This document shows, in pieces, positions 27,198 through 36,579 of a stretch of DNA of 64,000 nt. Made by a program: the position numbers and the translations under genes. Source of the stretch: Bin5 sp965221145 (GTDB lineage: Bacteria; Chloroflexota; Anaerolineae; Caldilineales; Caldilineaceae). The DNA lies in assembly GCA_965221145.1 (NCBI GenBank), contig OZ244877.1, positions 992,001 to 1,056,000 of the forward strand, written 5' to 3'. How positions within the stretch are numbered: position 1 is the first letter of the stretch; each line of letters begins with the position of its first letter. The notes beneath the pieces are model-generated. The model had not been told where the DNA came from, did no database searches, and worked only from the letters and a program-made list of their open reading frames with translations.

Positions 27198-27539
27198 CTA
27201 TAGGGACTCTCGGAGCGCTCGATTGAGCGCATCCTCGACAAAGGCGTCGAGGCTGACGCCGATTTGTTGCGCGGCAACGAAAGTTCGGCGCTGCATATCT
27301 CTGGTCATCCGAACGGAGATCTCGCTGGGCGTTTTCCCACTGACAGCCTCAGTCGGCTCCCGACCTGTCTCTTCGCAGTAGGTCAGATAATCGTCGACAG
27401 CTTCGTGAAAGGCGGTCTCCAACTCCTCGACCGAGGTTCCCTCAAAGTAGACATCATCGTAGGTGCCCAAAAGGTGGCCCCAGAAAATGCGGTCCCGCTC
27501 GTCATAACGTATATCGGCTGTGTACCCTTTGTAGTTCAT
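27198..27539 (-). CDS. hicB: HicB-family antitoxin
   Basis: A 113-residue two-domain antitoxin. The N-terminal HicB/RNase-H-like fold reads YTADIRYDERDRIFWGHLLG..YFEGTSVEELETAFHEAVDDYL, and the C-terminal ribbon-helix-helix-type DNA-binding segment reads EISVRMTRDMQRRTFVAAQQ..LDAFVEDALNRAL. The start overlaps the hicA stop as ATGA, so toxin and antitoxin are translationally coupled in the order toxin-antitoxin. It is expected to neutralise HicA and repress the operon through the AT-rich palindromic region beyond 27830. Confidence 0.9.
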   Translation of the reverse strand: MNYKGYTADIRYDERDRIFWGHLLGTYDDVYFEGTSVEELETAFHEAVDDYLTYCEETGREPTEAVSGKTPSEISVRMTRDMQRRTFVAAQQIGVSLDAFVEDALNRALRESL

Positions 27540-27802
27540 TTTTCTGGTTCTATTCCGTGGTCTTTCAGGAATCCACGAGCAAGTCCTACGGCATAGTGTC
27601 TTGTTTCTTTGCCGGGATGAGGGCGATGGAATATCTTTACTTGATCATTTAATTCGATTCGTACGCGCGACCCTTTGCCTTCTGTTATCTTTGCACCGAC
27701 AGCGATAAAGAGACGCTCCACATCAGACCAGCGAATGTTTGTGCGAGTAGGGCGGTCAAAAATTTCCTTCAGTGTCTTTCTTTGTTTACTGTTTAGTCCC
27801 AT
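27536..27802 (-). CDS. hicA: HicA-family mRNA interferase toxin
   Basis: About 88 residues from the ATG at 27802 (MGLNSKQRKTLKEIF), which has AGGAG about ten bases upstream; in-frame ATGs further out to 27859 have no site. dsRBD-like HicA fold with DVERLFIAVGAKITEGKGSRVRIELNDQ and the catalytic-His region FHRPHPGKE. It degrades mRNA when released from HicB. The pair is more AT-rich than flanking metabolic genes, consistent with horizontal acquisition. Confidence 0.9.
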   Translation of the reverse strand: MGLNSKQRKTLKEIFDRPTRTNIRWSDVERLFIAVGAKITEGKGSRVRIELNDQVKIFHRPHPGKETRHYAVGLARGFLKDHGIEPEK

Positions 27803-27829
27803 AGTACCAATTACTCCTGTCATAGTAAC

Positions 27830-27960
27830 ATAATGTAATGGTTTGTAAAGTAACTTCAACCCTTCAGATTAGCAGACTTACATTAGAATTGCGTTAGTAT
27901 TATAGTACAAATGTGTTAGAATTCTAGCATAAGTGTGGTTGTTACACAAGGAAGTCAGAG
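27830..27960. promoter_or_regulatory. AT-rich divergent control region of hicAB
   Basis: A region of markedly low GC between hicA (minus) and the Gfo/Idh gene (plus). It contains the palindrome TAGAATTCTA near 27917-27926. On the minus strand, TTGTGT and TAGAAT are spaced 17 apart, and a TATAAT lies further downstream. These are plausible promoter and HicB operator elements for the toxin-antitoxin operon. Confidence 0.4.
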
Positions 27961-27987
27961 TACTCACTTTGGAAAAGGACATAGACC

Positions 27988-29319
<1,332 letters not shown>

Positions 29320-29372
29320 GCGCCTCCCTCTTGTCGGGCATAGCGCGAAGGCTGAGCAAAGGAGACGCTCAA

Positions 29373-30110
29373 TTGAACAATCTGTCCGGTCAGAATATCC
29401 TCGTCACCGGCGCCAGCAGCGGCTTCGGCGAGGCGATCGCTCTGCAATTTGCGCAAGCGGGCGCGCACGTGGCCCTGGTCGCCCGCCGCGAGGAAATGTT
29501 GCGCGCTCTGGCGGAGCGCATCGAGCCATTGGGCGTGCGCGCCCTCGTCTTCCCCTGCGATGTGGGCGATGAGGCGCAGGTCCGAGCAACCGTCGAGAAG
29601 ATCAACGCGGAATTCGGCCCCGTCGACGTGCTGGTCAACAACGCCGGCACGAACATACCCAACCGCAGCATTGCCGACACGACTACCGCCGACTTTCAGG
29701 TCGTCGCCGACGTAAATCTGATCAGCGCCTATCTCTTCACCAATCTGCTCATGCCGCAGATGAAGGCGCGCGGCGCCGGTACCATCATCAACATGGGTTC
29801 GCGTGCGGCCAACTATCCCAGCCTGCTGGCCGGGGTCGCCTACAGCAGCGCAAAAATGGGCATGCAAGCCCTCAACCGGATCACCAACGAGGAGGGCAAC
29901 CCGCACGGCGTGCGCGCCTGTATCATCAATCCCGGCGTTGCCGCCACACCCCTGTTGGACCGGCGGCCCACCCCGCCCCCCCAGGAATCGCGCAAGCTGA
30001 TGATGCAGGCCGAAGACATCGCCGCCACCGTCCTCTACGCCGCCAGCCTGCCCCTGCGCGCCAACGCCGACCGCATCGATCTCTACCCGACCAACACGGA
30101 GGTGAGTTGA
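29373..30110 (+). CDS. Short-chain dehydrogenase/reductase (SDR)
   Basis: About 245 residues from a TTG at 29373 that follows AAAGGAG; another in-frame TTG at 29331 lacks a site. Classical SDR features: TGASSGFG coenzyme loop, NNAG motif (LVNNAGTN), catalytic Ser in MGSRAANYPS, and YxxxK in YSSAKMG. It is expected to oxidise or reduce a hydroxyl or keto group with NAD(P)(H). It follows the Gfo/Idh gene by 53 bases and is likely cotranscribed with it. Confidence 0.88.
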   Translation: MNNLSGQNILVTGASSGFGEAIALQFAQAGAHVALVARREEMLRALAERIEPLGVRALVFPCDVGDEAQVRATVEKINAEFGPVDVLVNNAGTNIPNRSIADTTTADFQVVADVNLISAYLFTNLLMPQMKARGAGTIINMGSRAANYPSLLAGVAYSSAKMGMQALNRITNEEGNPHGVRACIINPGVAATPLLDRRPTPPPQESRKLMMQAEDIAATVLYAASLPLRANADRIDLYPTNTEVS

Positions 30111-30132
30111 CATCGCCCAGAAGCTCGCGCAG

Positions 30133-30786
30133 GTGCCGCCCGCCGTCGCCGCCGTTGCTCCCGATGGGCAACTCACGCCGGCCCAGAGACGACGCCTACT
30201 CATTTCGATCTCTCTGCGCAAGCAGAAGCCGGGGACTGGCAGCGCGCCTGAATTTTTGCGCCGGAGAGAGGCAATGATTGTCTGGCCTGATCTGCGAACC
30301 GTTCTGCAGGGCATCCGCTGGGCGGTTGTCGGCGCGGTGGCAACCCGTGCCTACATGCCGGAACGCATGACAAGGGACTTTGCCATCCTCGTCCACTATC
30401 AGGACGGAGACCAGGCGCTGGCGCGGCTGCGGGACGCCGGTTATCAGATGGCCTCGGAGTTGTCGATCCCCGGCTATACGCTGAACGCACCCGGCGGCGC
30501 CGAGATCGATCTACTTCTCATCCCATTCGCGTGGCTCGACGAAGCCTTTCAACACGACCATCGCGACGCGGCCGGGTTTCCGGTCCTGGGCCTGCCTTAT
30601 CTCGTGCTGATGAAGCTGGAAACGTCGCGCGCCCAGGATCTCGCCGATCTGTCGAAAATGCTCGGCCTCGCCGCCGATGAAGAATTGGATGGGATACGGG
30701 AGATCGTTGCCCGCTACATGCCGGACGCCTCGGAGGATCTGGAGTCTCTGATCTATTTGGGCCGTCTGGAGATGAACGGGACGTGA
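30133..30786 (+). CDS. Nucleotidyltransferase-fold protein with altered active site
   Basis: Up to 217 residues from a GTG at 30133; a shorter 170-residue form from the ATG at 30274 has a strong GGAGAGAGG site and is a serious alternative. The region WAVVGAVATRAYMPERMTRDFAILV matches the MNT/AbiEii-type nucleotidyltransferase opening. The usual DxD pair reads D-F-A, so the second metal-binding Asp is missing, while a later Asp remains in EIDLLLI. It may be a substrate-binding or regulatory relic. The N-terminal 47 residues (VAAVAPDGQLTPAQRRR) look coding and are unlike the fold. Relatives are often toxin-antitoxin components. Confidence 0.65.
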   Translation: MPPAVAAVAPDGQLTPAQRRRLLISISLRKQKPGTGSAPEFLRRREAMIVWPDLRTVLQGIRWAVVGAVATRAYMPERMTRDFAILVHYQDGDQALARLRDAGYQMASELSIPGYTLNAPGGAEIDLLLIPFAWLDEAFQHDHRDAAGFPVLGLPYLVLMKLETSRAQDLADLSKMLGLAADEELDGIREIVARYMPDASEDLESLIYLGRLEMNGT

Positions 30787-30837
30787 ACCGCTCCGACGCA
30801 CGTGGATTGAACTGAGTCGCGGAGCCACTGTCCTCTG

Positions 30838-31893
30838 ATGTTACGCGTAGGGATCATCGGAACCGGGCGCATCAGCGACCTGCACGCCATCGAGTACCTG
30901 CAAAATGAGCGCGCGCAGATCGTGGCCGTCTGCGATATCGATCAGGAGAGCGCCCAGCGGCGGGCTGCCGAGTGGGGCGTGCCGCCGGCGCGCATCTTCA
31001 AGCGCCACCGCGACCTGCTGGCCGTGCCCGACCTGGACCTGGTCGAAATCCTGCTGCCCCACCACCTCCACCACCCCGTGACCCTGGACGCGCTCGCCGC
31101 TGGCAAGCATGTCTCTGTGCAGAAGCCGATGGCCCTGAATCTGCCCCAGGCGGACGAGATGATTGCGGCTGCCGATGCCGCCGACAGGAGCCTGCGGGTC
31201 TATGAAAATTTCCTTTCCTACCCGCCGGTGGTGCGCGCCAAGGCCCTGATCGACGCCGGTGAGATCGGCGACCCGCTGACCATCCGCATCAAAAGCAACG
31301 CCGGTTTCAGCCCGACCGCCTGGCATGTGCCGCTCTCGACCTGGGCCTGGCGTTTCAACCCGGAGACCTGCGGCGGCGGCCCCATGATATTCGACGACGG
31401 CCACCACAAGTTTGCGCTGGCCTGGCACTTCATGGGAATGGCGGAGGAGGTACATGCCTGGATTGGCGAAATGAAGTTGATGCCGGGGCGCGTGTTGGAC
31501 ACGCCCGCCATCGTATCGTGGAAGTTCCCCGCCAACCGCTTCGGCTCGCTGGAGGTCGTCTACTCCCCCCAACTGGAGATCGAGACCCGCTACTACGCCC
31601 AGGATGACCGCGTCGAGATCACCGGAACCAAGGGCGTGCTCTGGATCAACGGCGGGCATGGCCGCCTGGGGGATTCACCCCCTCTGGCGCTGTATCGCGA
31701 CGGCAAGACCCGCACCTTCGACGACATACCGACCGGCTGGGAGCAGAGTTTCGTCCACGCCACGCGTCATCTCATCGACGCCTTCGACAGCGGCGACCGG
31801 CCCCGCCTGACCGGCGCCGAAGGCCGCGCCATCCTGCGCTTCCTCCTCGCAGCCCAGCAGTCAGCGCGCTCGGGTCAGTCCGTGCGCGTGTGA
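30838..31893 (+). CDS. Gfo/Idh/MocA family oxidoreductase
   Basis: A 351-residue member with VGIIGTGRISDLHA and VAVCDIDQESAQRR in the nucleotide-binding half. The conserved EKP motif reads QKPMA, with Glu replaced by Gln, while the catalytic-region FDDGHHKF is present. The fifth Gfo/Idh/MocA protein in this window. It starts about 50 bases after the nucleotidyltransferase-fold gene and converges on ssb, with a strong hairpin between them. Confidence 0.88.
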   Translation: MLRVGIIGTGRISDLHAIEYLQNERAQIVAVCDIDQESAQRRAAEWGVPPARIFKRHRDLLAVPDLDLVEILLPHHLHHPVTLDALAAGKHVSVQKPMALNLPQADEMIAAADAADRSLRVYENFLSYPPVVRAKALIDAGEIGDPLTIRIKSNAGFSPTAWHVPLSTWAWRFNPETCGGGPMIFDDGHHKFALAWHFMGMAEEVHAWIGEMKLMPGRVLDTPAIVSWKFPANRFGSLEVVYSPQLEIETRYYAQDDRVEITGTKGVLWINGGHGRLGDSPPLALYRDGKTRTFDDIPTGWEQSFVHATRHLIDAFDSGDRPRLTGAEGRAILRFLLAAQQSARSGQSVRV

Positions 31894-31928
31894 ATGGCGG
31901 AAGCCCACCCTGCCTGCAAAAATACACA

Positions 31929-31972
31929 ATCGGCCAATCTGTCAGAAAAACACTCCTGACAAACTGGCCGAT
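31929..31972. terminator. Hairpin between convergent genes
   Basis: ATCGGCCAATCTGTCAG at 31929-31945 pairs with CTGACAAACTGGCCGAT at 31956-31972 (17 bp, one or two mismatches, ten-base loop). It lies between the 3' ends of the Gfo/Idh gene and ssb. There is no long T-run, so it may act as a bidirectional transcript-end hairpin. Confidence 0.6.
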
Positions 31973-32029
31973 CCTGTAAAGATTTGACTGCGCCGCACGC
32001 CTAGCGCGGTATCTGGCAAACAGATTCCG

Positions 32030-32419
32030 CTAAAACGGAATGTCCTCCTCGGCGCTGGGACTGGGATCCGCGGCAGGCCCGCCACCCGTGGGCGCGCCTT
32101 GCCCCCCGGACTGACCCTTGTCGGCGGCAAGGGCTTCACTTTCTGCCCGCGTATTGAGAAAGCGCACAGTCCGCGCCCTCACATCCAGCGAGGCGCGCGC
32201 GTTGCCCTCCCGGTCGGTCCAAACATTGGGTTCTTCCACTTCGCCGACAACCAGAACCTTCTGTCCTTTTGTCAGATACTGGTTGCAGGTTTCAGCCAGT
32301 CGGGCCCATGCGTTCACGCGGAACCAGACGGTCTTTTCCTGGCGCTGACCGTCCTGGCCCGTCCAAGACTGACTGGTGGCCACGCTGAAGTTTGTGACAG
32401 CCGTGCCGCTGGGTGTGTA
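32030..32419 (-). CDS. ssb: Single-stranded DNA-binding protein 1, exon 2
   Basis: Codes for residues 19-147 of an SSB: YTPSGTAVTNFSVATS..QEKTVWFRVNAWARLAE..YLTKGQKVLVVGEVEEP, with a Gly/Pro-rich linker and the acidic protein-interaction tail EEDIPF. The frame continues upstream of the apparent GTG at 32383 to base 32419, where group II intron sequence begins. The missing N-terminus (MYQQITLVGNLGRDPEMR) is at 34840-34893. Joining the two pieces gives the canonical RDPEMR-YTPSG junction, so a functional protein depends on RNA splicing. Acts in replication, repair and recombination. Confidence 0.9.
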   Translation of the reverse strand, partial: YTPSGTAVTNFSVATSQSWTGQDGQRQEKTVWFRVNAWARLAETCNQYLTKGQKVLVVGEVEEPNVWTDREGNARASLDVRARTVRFLNTRAESEALAADKGQSGGQGAPTGGGPAADPSPSAEEDIPF

Positions 32420-34839
32420 GTAGGGTAGGCAGCAAGTGAGTTACCTCTCGGCACTTTTCCTACTACCCCCCCCCGAACCGTGCTTGCGGCTTTCACCGCA
32501 CACGGCTCTCCAGTATGTTCCTCCAGGTATCCCATTCTTCTCTGTGCTTTCCTGCGTGAATTGCTTTGTGGCAGGTTTCGCAGGTCATCAGCGTTTTACG
32601 TCTGATGGCGGCCATTCGATGTACCCAAGCCGGTTTGTCTTTTCTGCCCGGTTTGTTTACATCTTTTAGCTTCCGCACATGATGGACTTCGATATTTCCC
32701 TCTGCTCCGCACATCTCACATTCGTTGTTCATCATTCTGTCGATAAGCTGACTTCTGTTAGTACCTATCTTCGGGATGTTGTCTGTGAGACTGCTTGGCA
32801 TGGGGTTTCTCGTAAGAGGTAAGGCTCCGAAGTGTGCTTTTAGCGGTTTTTTTCCTTTTCTCTCCACCGTTGCTTGGAATATACGGTAGCTCTTGTTTTC
32901 CACTTTCGTGGTCGTCTTGTATTTCTTGACGATTTTGGCTACAGTTGTTTTGTATTTTCCAGCGAGTGTTTTGAGTAGGGATGTTGACGCTATCCACTCC
33001 ACCTCTTTTAGGCAATGCACGTTGTGAGCCATGATGTAGTAGTTTACGAGTCCCCTATATTCGGCTTGGTAGCTTCCGATTATGTCATATTCGCTATTCG
33101 GTAGCCAGCCTGCCCTATGTATTGGTTTCCCGTTCACCATGTATTTCTTCATGGCTTTTCTCTTGACTTCTCTGGGCACTCCGTACCAGATAGCTCCGTT
33201 TGCGGTTCTTCTCTCGTCGCTCTGCATTACGCGGAGGTCGTATCCGAGGAATCTCGCTTTTCCGGTTCTGGCATTGGTTATCAGAGTCTTTTCGATTGAT
33301 AGCTCTAGTAAGAGTTCTCTTTCGAGGAAGTTTCTGATGTGTTCCCTTATTTCCTCTGCTTCCTTTTTTGGTCCTGCGAAGCTGAGTAGGAAGTCGTCGG
33401 CATATCTGATGTATTCCAGTTTCCTGTAACTGTCGTCGTCTATGATTGATGGGACTGATTTCATCAGTTTGCCGAAGTGCTTGTAGGCTTCTACGTCACC
33501 CTTCGTTTTAGCGCATCTACGTTTGTGTTCGTATCTGCGATATTCCGGGTTTCGTTTTCTGCCTTTGTCCTCTTGTTGGCCTCGGTTATAGAGTGGCATT
33601 AGCTCATCTTCTACCCATTTGTCGAGAACATCTAGGTAGATGTTTGACAACAATGGGCTGATGATTCCGCCTTGCGGTGTCCCGCTGAACGTTTCGTACC
33701 ATCTCCAGTCTTCAACGTAACCTGCTTGTGCGAGATGTTTTACCAGTCGTAAGAATCTCTGGTCTTTGATTTTTTCTTCCATGATTTCCAGTAGGATTTC
33801 GTGGTCGATATTGTCAAAGCATCCTTTTATGTCGCCTTCGATAAACCAACTTACGTCTCTGTGAGTCTGTCCAATCTGCTGTAAGGCAGTATGGCAGCCT
33901 CGTTCTGGTCGGAAGCCGTGGCTTCTTTTGCTGAAAGTTGGTTCATAGTAGGCTTCGAGCAGGTTCTTCATGGTCGCCTGTAGCAGCTTATCATCCCCTG
34001 ATGGGATTCCTAGCGGTCTACTTGCTCCGTTACCTTGTGGGATGTACGTTCTTCGTACTGGTTGCCATTTGTAGGTTTCGGCACGTATTTGCTGGATGAT
34101 GTTGGTGATTCTTTTTTCTGACATTCCATCTAGCGTTATGTCGTCGCTACCGGGCGTGATTGCGCCTTTATTGGCGTATATCTCCGAGTACGCTTTCCTG
34201 TACATCTCTGCGTTGAAGAGTTGCCGGTAAAGCCTTTCAAGGGGCTTGCCTGTCTTTCCTCTCTCCTGGATGACTTCAAGAACAGTTTTGGCTATTTGCA
34301 TTACGCATACCTCGCTGTCTTTCTGTCTGTCATACCTGTCTCCCTTTGCCATGTAAGAGGCTTTCCCTCTCTCAGACTACTATGGAGACTCCGTTGCCAT
34401 GTGCCTCTCGGCATTTAGGCAATCCTGGAATCCGTAATGAATCTCTGTGTAGCATCCCTTAGACTCCCCGTTTGTCACCTTATTCCTGCTCTTTGCAGGC
34501 TGTTCCCTTTCGGCGGGCAGTTCCAGTAATGCGCTAATACTGGAACCTTTCTTGAGAAAGAATGCGATAATCTTTCTCTCGTTGGGCTTGGGTTTCATCC
34601 ACTTTCCCAAGGGCGGCCGATTTACGCCAACTGGTGACTAGGATTCAAGCAGTCTAGCTTTAGTCGTAGGATGCAGGTCTTGGCAGACTGACGTTCATTG
34701 TGGCTATCCTGTCCTCTGCCTTTACTGCCATGCTGTTTTCCCTTTGTCCTTTCGGACTCCGGTAGGGCAGTTGACCTACGGGTGTTCCCGCTCCCCGTGC
34801 CTATTTGTAGGCAGGAGATTCATTCGTTTACCAGCGCAC
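32420..34839 (-). mobile_element. Group II intron 1, full length, within ssb
   Basis: A 2420-nt intron. It begins GTGCGCTGG (GUGYG consensus) directly after the Arg codon at 34840 and ends CCTACCCTAC before the Tyr codon at 32419. Domain V is recognisable at 32475-32508 (GAGCCGTGTGCGG ... CCGCAAGCACGGTTC on the minus strand), with domain VI after it. A stem-loop at 34521-34545 presents GCGCAT, which can pair with exon bases ATGCGT next to the 5' splice site (five Watson-Crick pairs and one G-U), fitting EBS1-IBS1. It encodes the RT/maturase at 32493-34352. Same strand as ssb, so splicing restores the host frame. Confidence 0.9.
32493..34352 (-). CDS. ltrA: Group II intron-encoded reverse transcriptase/maturase with HNH endonuclease
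   Basis: An intact 619-residue intron-encoded protein. RT domain from about residue 70 to 400 with RPLGIPSGDDKLLQ, HGFRPERGCHTAL, PQGGIISPLLSNIYL and the catalytic YADD at 317-320. Then maturase domain X (about 430-530, GSYQAEYRGLVNYY) and a C-terminal HNH endonuclease with Cys545/Cys548, HH557-558, Cys591/Cys594 and His599. Its stop lies inside intron domain V. It would assist splicing of its own intron and mobility by target-primed reverse transcription, and might also act in trans on the ORF-less intron at 35410-36187. Confidence 0.95.
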   Translation of the reverse strand: MAKGDRYDRQKDSEVCVMQIAKTVLEVIQERGKTGKPLERLYRQLFNAEMYRKAYSEIYANKGAITPGSDDITLDGMSEKRITNIIQQIRAETYKWQPVRRTYIPQGNGASRPLGIPSGDDKLLQATMKNLLEAYYEPTFSKRSHGFRPERGCHTALQQIGQTHRDVSWFIEGDIKGCFDNIDHEILLEIMEEKIKDQRFLRLVKHLAQAGYVEDWRWYETFSGTPQGGIISPLLSNIYLDVLDKWVEDELMPLYNRGQQEDKGRKRNPEYRRYEHKRRCAKTKGDVEAYKHFGKLMKSVPSIIDDDSYRKLEYIRYADDFLLSFAGPKKEAEEIREHIRNFLERELLLELSIEKTLITNARTGKARFLGYDLRVMQSDERRTANGAIWYGVPREVKRKAMKKYMVNGKPIHRAGWLPNSEYDIIGSYQAEYRGLVNYYIMAHNVHCLKEVEWIASTSLLKTLAGKYKTTVAKIVKKYKTTTKVENKSYRIFQATVERKGKKPLKAHFGALPLTRNPMPSSLTDNIPKIGTNRSQLIDRMMNNECEMCGAEGNIEVHHVRKLKDVNKPGRKDKPAWVHRMAAIRRKTLMTCETCHKAIHAGKHREEWDTWRNILESRVR

Positions 34840-34893
34840 ACGCATCTCTGGGTCGCGGCCCAGGTTTCCTACAAGTGTGATTTGTTGATACAT
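34840..34893 (-). CDS. ssb: Single-stranded DNA-binding protein 1, exon 1
   Basis: Eighteen codons, MYQQITLVGNLGRDPEMR, the standard N-terminal beta-strand of bacterial SSB, preceded by AAGGAAGAG. The reading frame is interrupted directly after the Arg codon by GTGCGCTGG of the group II intron. Without splicing, translation would stop two codons into the intron (V R W then TAA). It belongs with exon 2 at 32030-32419. Confidence 0.88.
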
Positions 34894-35019
34894 TGAACTC
34901 TTCCTTTTTCCACTTCCAACTTTTCAATGCCCCTGGCTCGGCCCTGCAGCGCGCAGGCCTACCACGGCCGGACCTGTCGCGCTGCCCCTGGGTTTCCCTT
35001 GCCGAGCAAGACTACGCCT

Positions 35020-35409
35020 TTAGAACGGAATGTCCTCTTCGTCGCTCGTTTCGGCCTCGGGGCCAGGCCCGCCCCCGTTGGATGCAGGCTGACCGCCGTA
35101 CTGACCCGTGCCGGCATCCTGAGCGTCAGCTTCGGCCCGCGTGCTGAGAAACTGCACGTTCCGCGCCCGAACTTTCAATATTGCCCGCGAAGTGCCACTG
35201 TCGTCGGTCCACACGTAAGGCTCTTCCATCTCGCCGACAACCAGCACGCGCCGCCCTTTTGCCAGGTACTGGTTACAGGTTTCCGCCAGTCGTTGCCACG
35301 CGGTCACCCGAAACCAGACGGTCTTCTCCTGTCGCTGGCCATCTTCGCCCGTCCAGGACCGGCTGGTGGCGACGCTGAAGTTTGTGAAAGGCGCGCCGCT
35401 CGGCGTGTA
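35020..35409 (-). CDS. ssb: Single-stranded DNA-binding protein 2, exon 2
   Basis: Codes for residues 19-147 of a second SSB: YTPSGAPFTNFSVATSRSW..QEKTVWFRVTAWQRLAETCNQYLAKGRRVLVVGEMEEP, a Gly-rich linker and the terminal DEEDIPF. About 75 percent alike to SSB1 over the OB fold, with a different linker, so the pair is an old duplication rather than an assembly artefact. An internal GTG at 35307 gives only a truncated OB fold. The first 18 codons are at 36188-36241, separated by a shorter group II intron. Confidence 0.88.
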   Translation of the reverse strand, partial: YTPSGAPFTNFSVATSRSWTGEDGQRQEKTVWFRVTAWQRLAETCNQYLAKGRRVLVVGEMEEPYVWTDDSGTSRAILKVRARNVQFLSTRAEADAQDAGTGQYGGQPASNGGGPGPEAETSDEEDIPF

Positions 35410-36187
35410 GTAGGGTAGGTAGCAAGCGAGTTACCTTTCGGTACTTTTCCTACTACCCCCCTCCGAACCGTGCTTGCGACTTTCATCGCACACGGCTCTC
35501 CAGTATGTTTATCCAGGTATTTCATTTTTTCTGTTGTTATGTCTTTATAATGGTTTTGGCTATTTGCATTACGCATACCAGTTTCCATTTTTGACATAAC
35601 CTTTTTCTTTCTCCTGGATGACTTCAAGAACAGTTTTGGCTATTTGCATTACGCATACCTCGCTGTCTTTCTGTCTGTCATACCTGTCTCCCTTTGCCAT
35701 GTAAGAGGCTTTCCCTCTCTCAGACTACTATGGAGACTCCGTTACCATGTGCCTCTCGGCATTTAGGCAATCCTGGAATCCGTAATGAATCTCTTTTTTA
35801 GCATCCCTTAGACTCCCCGTTTGTCACCTTATTTCTGCTCTTTGCAGACTGTTCCCTTTCGGCGGGTCGTTTCTAGCACTACGCGAATGCTGGAACCTTT
35901 TGAGAAAGAATGAAGTAATCTTTCTCTCTTAGGGCTTGGGTTTCATCCACTTTCCCAAGGACGCCGATTTTACGCCAACTGGTGACTGAGATTCAAGCAG
36001 TTTAGCTTTAGTCATAGGATGCAGGTCTTGGCAGTCTGACGTTCATTGTGGCTATCCTGTCCTCTGCCTTTTCTGCCATGCTGTTTTCCCTTTTGTCCTT
36101 TCGGACTCCGGTAGGGCAGTTGACCTACGGGTGTTCCCGCTCCCGTGCCTATTTTTAGGCAGGAGATTCATTCGTTTACCAGCGCAC
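35410..36187 (-). mobile_element. Group II intron 2, ORF-less, within the second ssb
   Basis: A 778-nt relative of intron 1 at the identical codon position. The 5' end GTGCGCTGG, 3' end CCTACCCTAC, and domains V and VI are retained. In domain V the stem pair G-C of intron 1 is A-T here, a compensatory change. Nearly all of the RT gene is deleted; only its first 30 or so codons (MAKGDRYDRQKDSEV) and a duplicated fragment around 35563-35660 remain. The loop equivalent to EBS1 (35879-35887) does not pair with the current exon end ATGAAG. It would need the maturase of intron 1, and its splicing ability is uncertain. Confidence 0.85.
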
Positions 36188-36241
36188 CTTCATCTCCGGG
36201 TCCCGGCCCAGATTCCCGATCAAAGTGATCTGCTGATACAT
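36188..36241 (-). CDS. ssb: Single-stranded DNA-binding protein 2, exon 1
   Basis: Eighteen codons, MYQQITLIGNLGRDPEMK, preceded by AAAGGGGA and followed directly by group II intron sequence GTGCGCTGG. Differs from the first ssb exon at two residues (Ile for Val, Lys for Arg). The Lys codon changes the bases that would pair with intron EBS1. Belongs with exon 2 at 35020-35409. Confidence 0.87.
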
Positions 36242-36579
36242 TGTACAGTCCCCTTTCAGGATTCGCAATTGGATTGACTTAGGGATCCGGTAGTCGACAA
36301 AGACTGATCGGATCCGAATGCCTGTTAGTGTATATATGTTCTAGCAAAATGTCAATACTTGAATTCTATAACAGAAATTATGTTCGGGAAGGACCGATTC
36401 GTTTCTCCTGTACATCTTCGGCATACCCCGTGCGGACGCTTCTGAGCACGGCCCGAAATTAGCCCTTATCGCCACTTCGTGGAATAATGACGGCATACTC
36501 TGATCCGTCATCTCCCATTCATCTTTCAACGCGCCGCAGGAGAAGACCCGCGCACGGGCAATAGGAATCGGGTCTGCAT
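36242..36579. other. Intergenic control region upstream of the ssb tandem
   Basis: A 338-base gap between divergent units. It holds the ssb promoter (36327-36355, minus strand) and a hairpin in its early transcript: GGATCCG at 36283-36289 with CGGATCC at 36309-36315, and AGTC/GACT inside. The rest, to the M24 peptidase start, shows no gene-like frame. Confidence 0.55.
36327..36355 (-). promoter_or_regulatory. Sigma-70-type promoter for ssb
   Basis: On the minus strand, TTGACA (36355-36350) and TACACT (36332-36327) are separated by exactly 17 bases. The predicted start, about seven bases downstream, precedes the 36283-36315 hairpin and the second ssb by about 80 bases. It could drive both ssb genes. 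Confidence 0.65.

Noticed and set aside
35304..35627. A 107-residue minus-strand frame across the second intron boundary
   Set aside because: It joins intron remnants to ssb exon 2 in the wrong frame and would not be made after splicing.
32420..36187. Retron or diversity-generating retroelement
   Set aside because: The reverse transcriptase has maturase X and HNH domains and the ends fit a group II intron; no msr/msd or template/variable repeat pair was seen.
34840..36241. Assembly duplication of ssb and its intron
   Set aside because: The two copies differ throughout in exons and intron, and the second has a large internal deletion, so they are real diverged copies.
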